Below are positions 6,661 to 6,859 of a stretch of 6,859 nt of DNA, in pieces. The notes under the pieces were generated by a model, which was not told where the DNA came from, ran no database searches, and was given only the letters and a program-made list of their open reading frames with translations. The stretch is from an uncultured Oscillospiraceae bacterium. GTDB lineage: Bacteria; Bacillota; Clostridia; Oscillospirales; Acutalibacteraceae. Numbering within the stretch: position 1 is the stretch's first letter; each line of letters starts with the position of its first letter. The stretch covers positions 1 through 6,859 of the forward strand of contig URPG01000115.1 of the NCBI GenBank assembly GCA_900549675.1. Direction: 5' to 3'. The position numbers were made by a program, and so were the translations under genes.

Positions 6661-6859
6661 TTAAAATTCGGCAGAACCTGTCGTTCTTGGGAAGGGGAGA
6701 ACATCGCGGATATTGGCAATCCCGGTTAAATACATAATCAGGCGTTCAAAACCCAGACCAAAACCGGAATGTTTATTGCCACCGTATTTACGCAAATCTA
6801 AATACCACCAATAGTCCTCTTCTTTAAGACCTAATTCGTGGATTCGGTTTAATAATAAA
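6661..6859 (-). CDS. asnS: Asparaginyl-tRNA synthetase, C-terminal fragment (5' partial)
   Basis: The reverse strand encodes 65 residues ending at a TAA (plus-strand TTA at 6661-6663); the rest of the gene lies beyond the right edge. The fragment contains class II synthetase motif 3 as GFGLGFER (plus-strand 6742-6765), whose arginine contacts ATP. It ends IRDVLPFPRTTGSAEF, the characteristic C terminus of bacterial AsnS. The enzyme charges tRNA-Asn with asparagine in the cytoplasm. The closely related aspartyl enzyme also has a motif 3 near its C terminus, but the YWWYLDLRKYGG stretch and the short PFPRT tail fit AsnS. The gene is convergent with the ABC operon and its terminator lies at 6558-6592. 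Confidence 0.95.
   Translation of the reverse strand, partial: LLLNRIHELGLKEEDYWWYLDLRKYGGNKHSGFGLGFERLIMYLTGIANIRDVLPFPRTTGSAEF

Noticed and set aside
1..6859. Searched for a CRISPR array, insertion sequence ends, tRNA or rRNA genes and integration sites
   Set aside because: I saw no regularly spaced repeats, no transposase or integrase coding sequence and no tRNA-like folds in the window.

Overview
The window looks like chromosomal DNA of a low-GC Bacillota, probably an anaerobic clostridial or related gut-type bacterium. The evidence is AT-rich intergenic DNA, strong AGGAGG-type ribosome binding sites, U-tailed intrinsic terminators and the family resemblance of the proteins. The species cannot be named from this sequence alone.

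Layout. (1) Positions 1-1688, plus strand: the 3' part of a GH127-family beta-L-arabinofuranosidase gene. About 90 N-terminal codons lie upstream of the window, and a strong terminator follows at about 1759. (2) Positions 1689-2037: an intergenic region ending in a consensus-like promoter. Its -10 element and start site are buried in a dense cluster of palindromes built from the hexamer GATAAT. (3) Positions 2038-2658: a TetR-family repressor, followed by its own terminator. (4) Positions 2764-6234: two ABC exporter-fold genes joined by an ATGA overlap, each designed as a membrane domain plus an ATPase domain. The first is intact. The second is split by a frame change in the linker between the membrane and ATPase domains (about 5481-5504), although both halves are otherwise well preserved. 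A terminator follows at about 6298. (5) Positions 6235-6660: an intergenic stretch with a good extended -10 sequence and a bidirectional hairpin terminator. (6) Positions 6661-6859, minus strand: the C-terminal 65 residues of asparaginyl-tRNA synthetase (asnS), convergent with the ABC genes.

How the parts work together. The regulator and the ABC pair form a familiar arrangement: a TetR-type sensor represses itself, and probably the adjacent heterodimeric transporter, until a small ligand binds. The arabinofuranosidase and asnS are separate transcription units with no evident link to the transporter. The points most worth checking are the frame break in the second ABC gene, the compound operator in front of the TetR gene, and a possible orphan transcript between the ABC genes and asnS. 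No clearly new biological system is evident.
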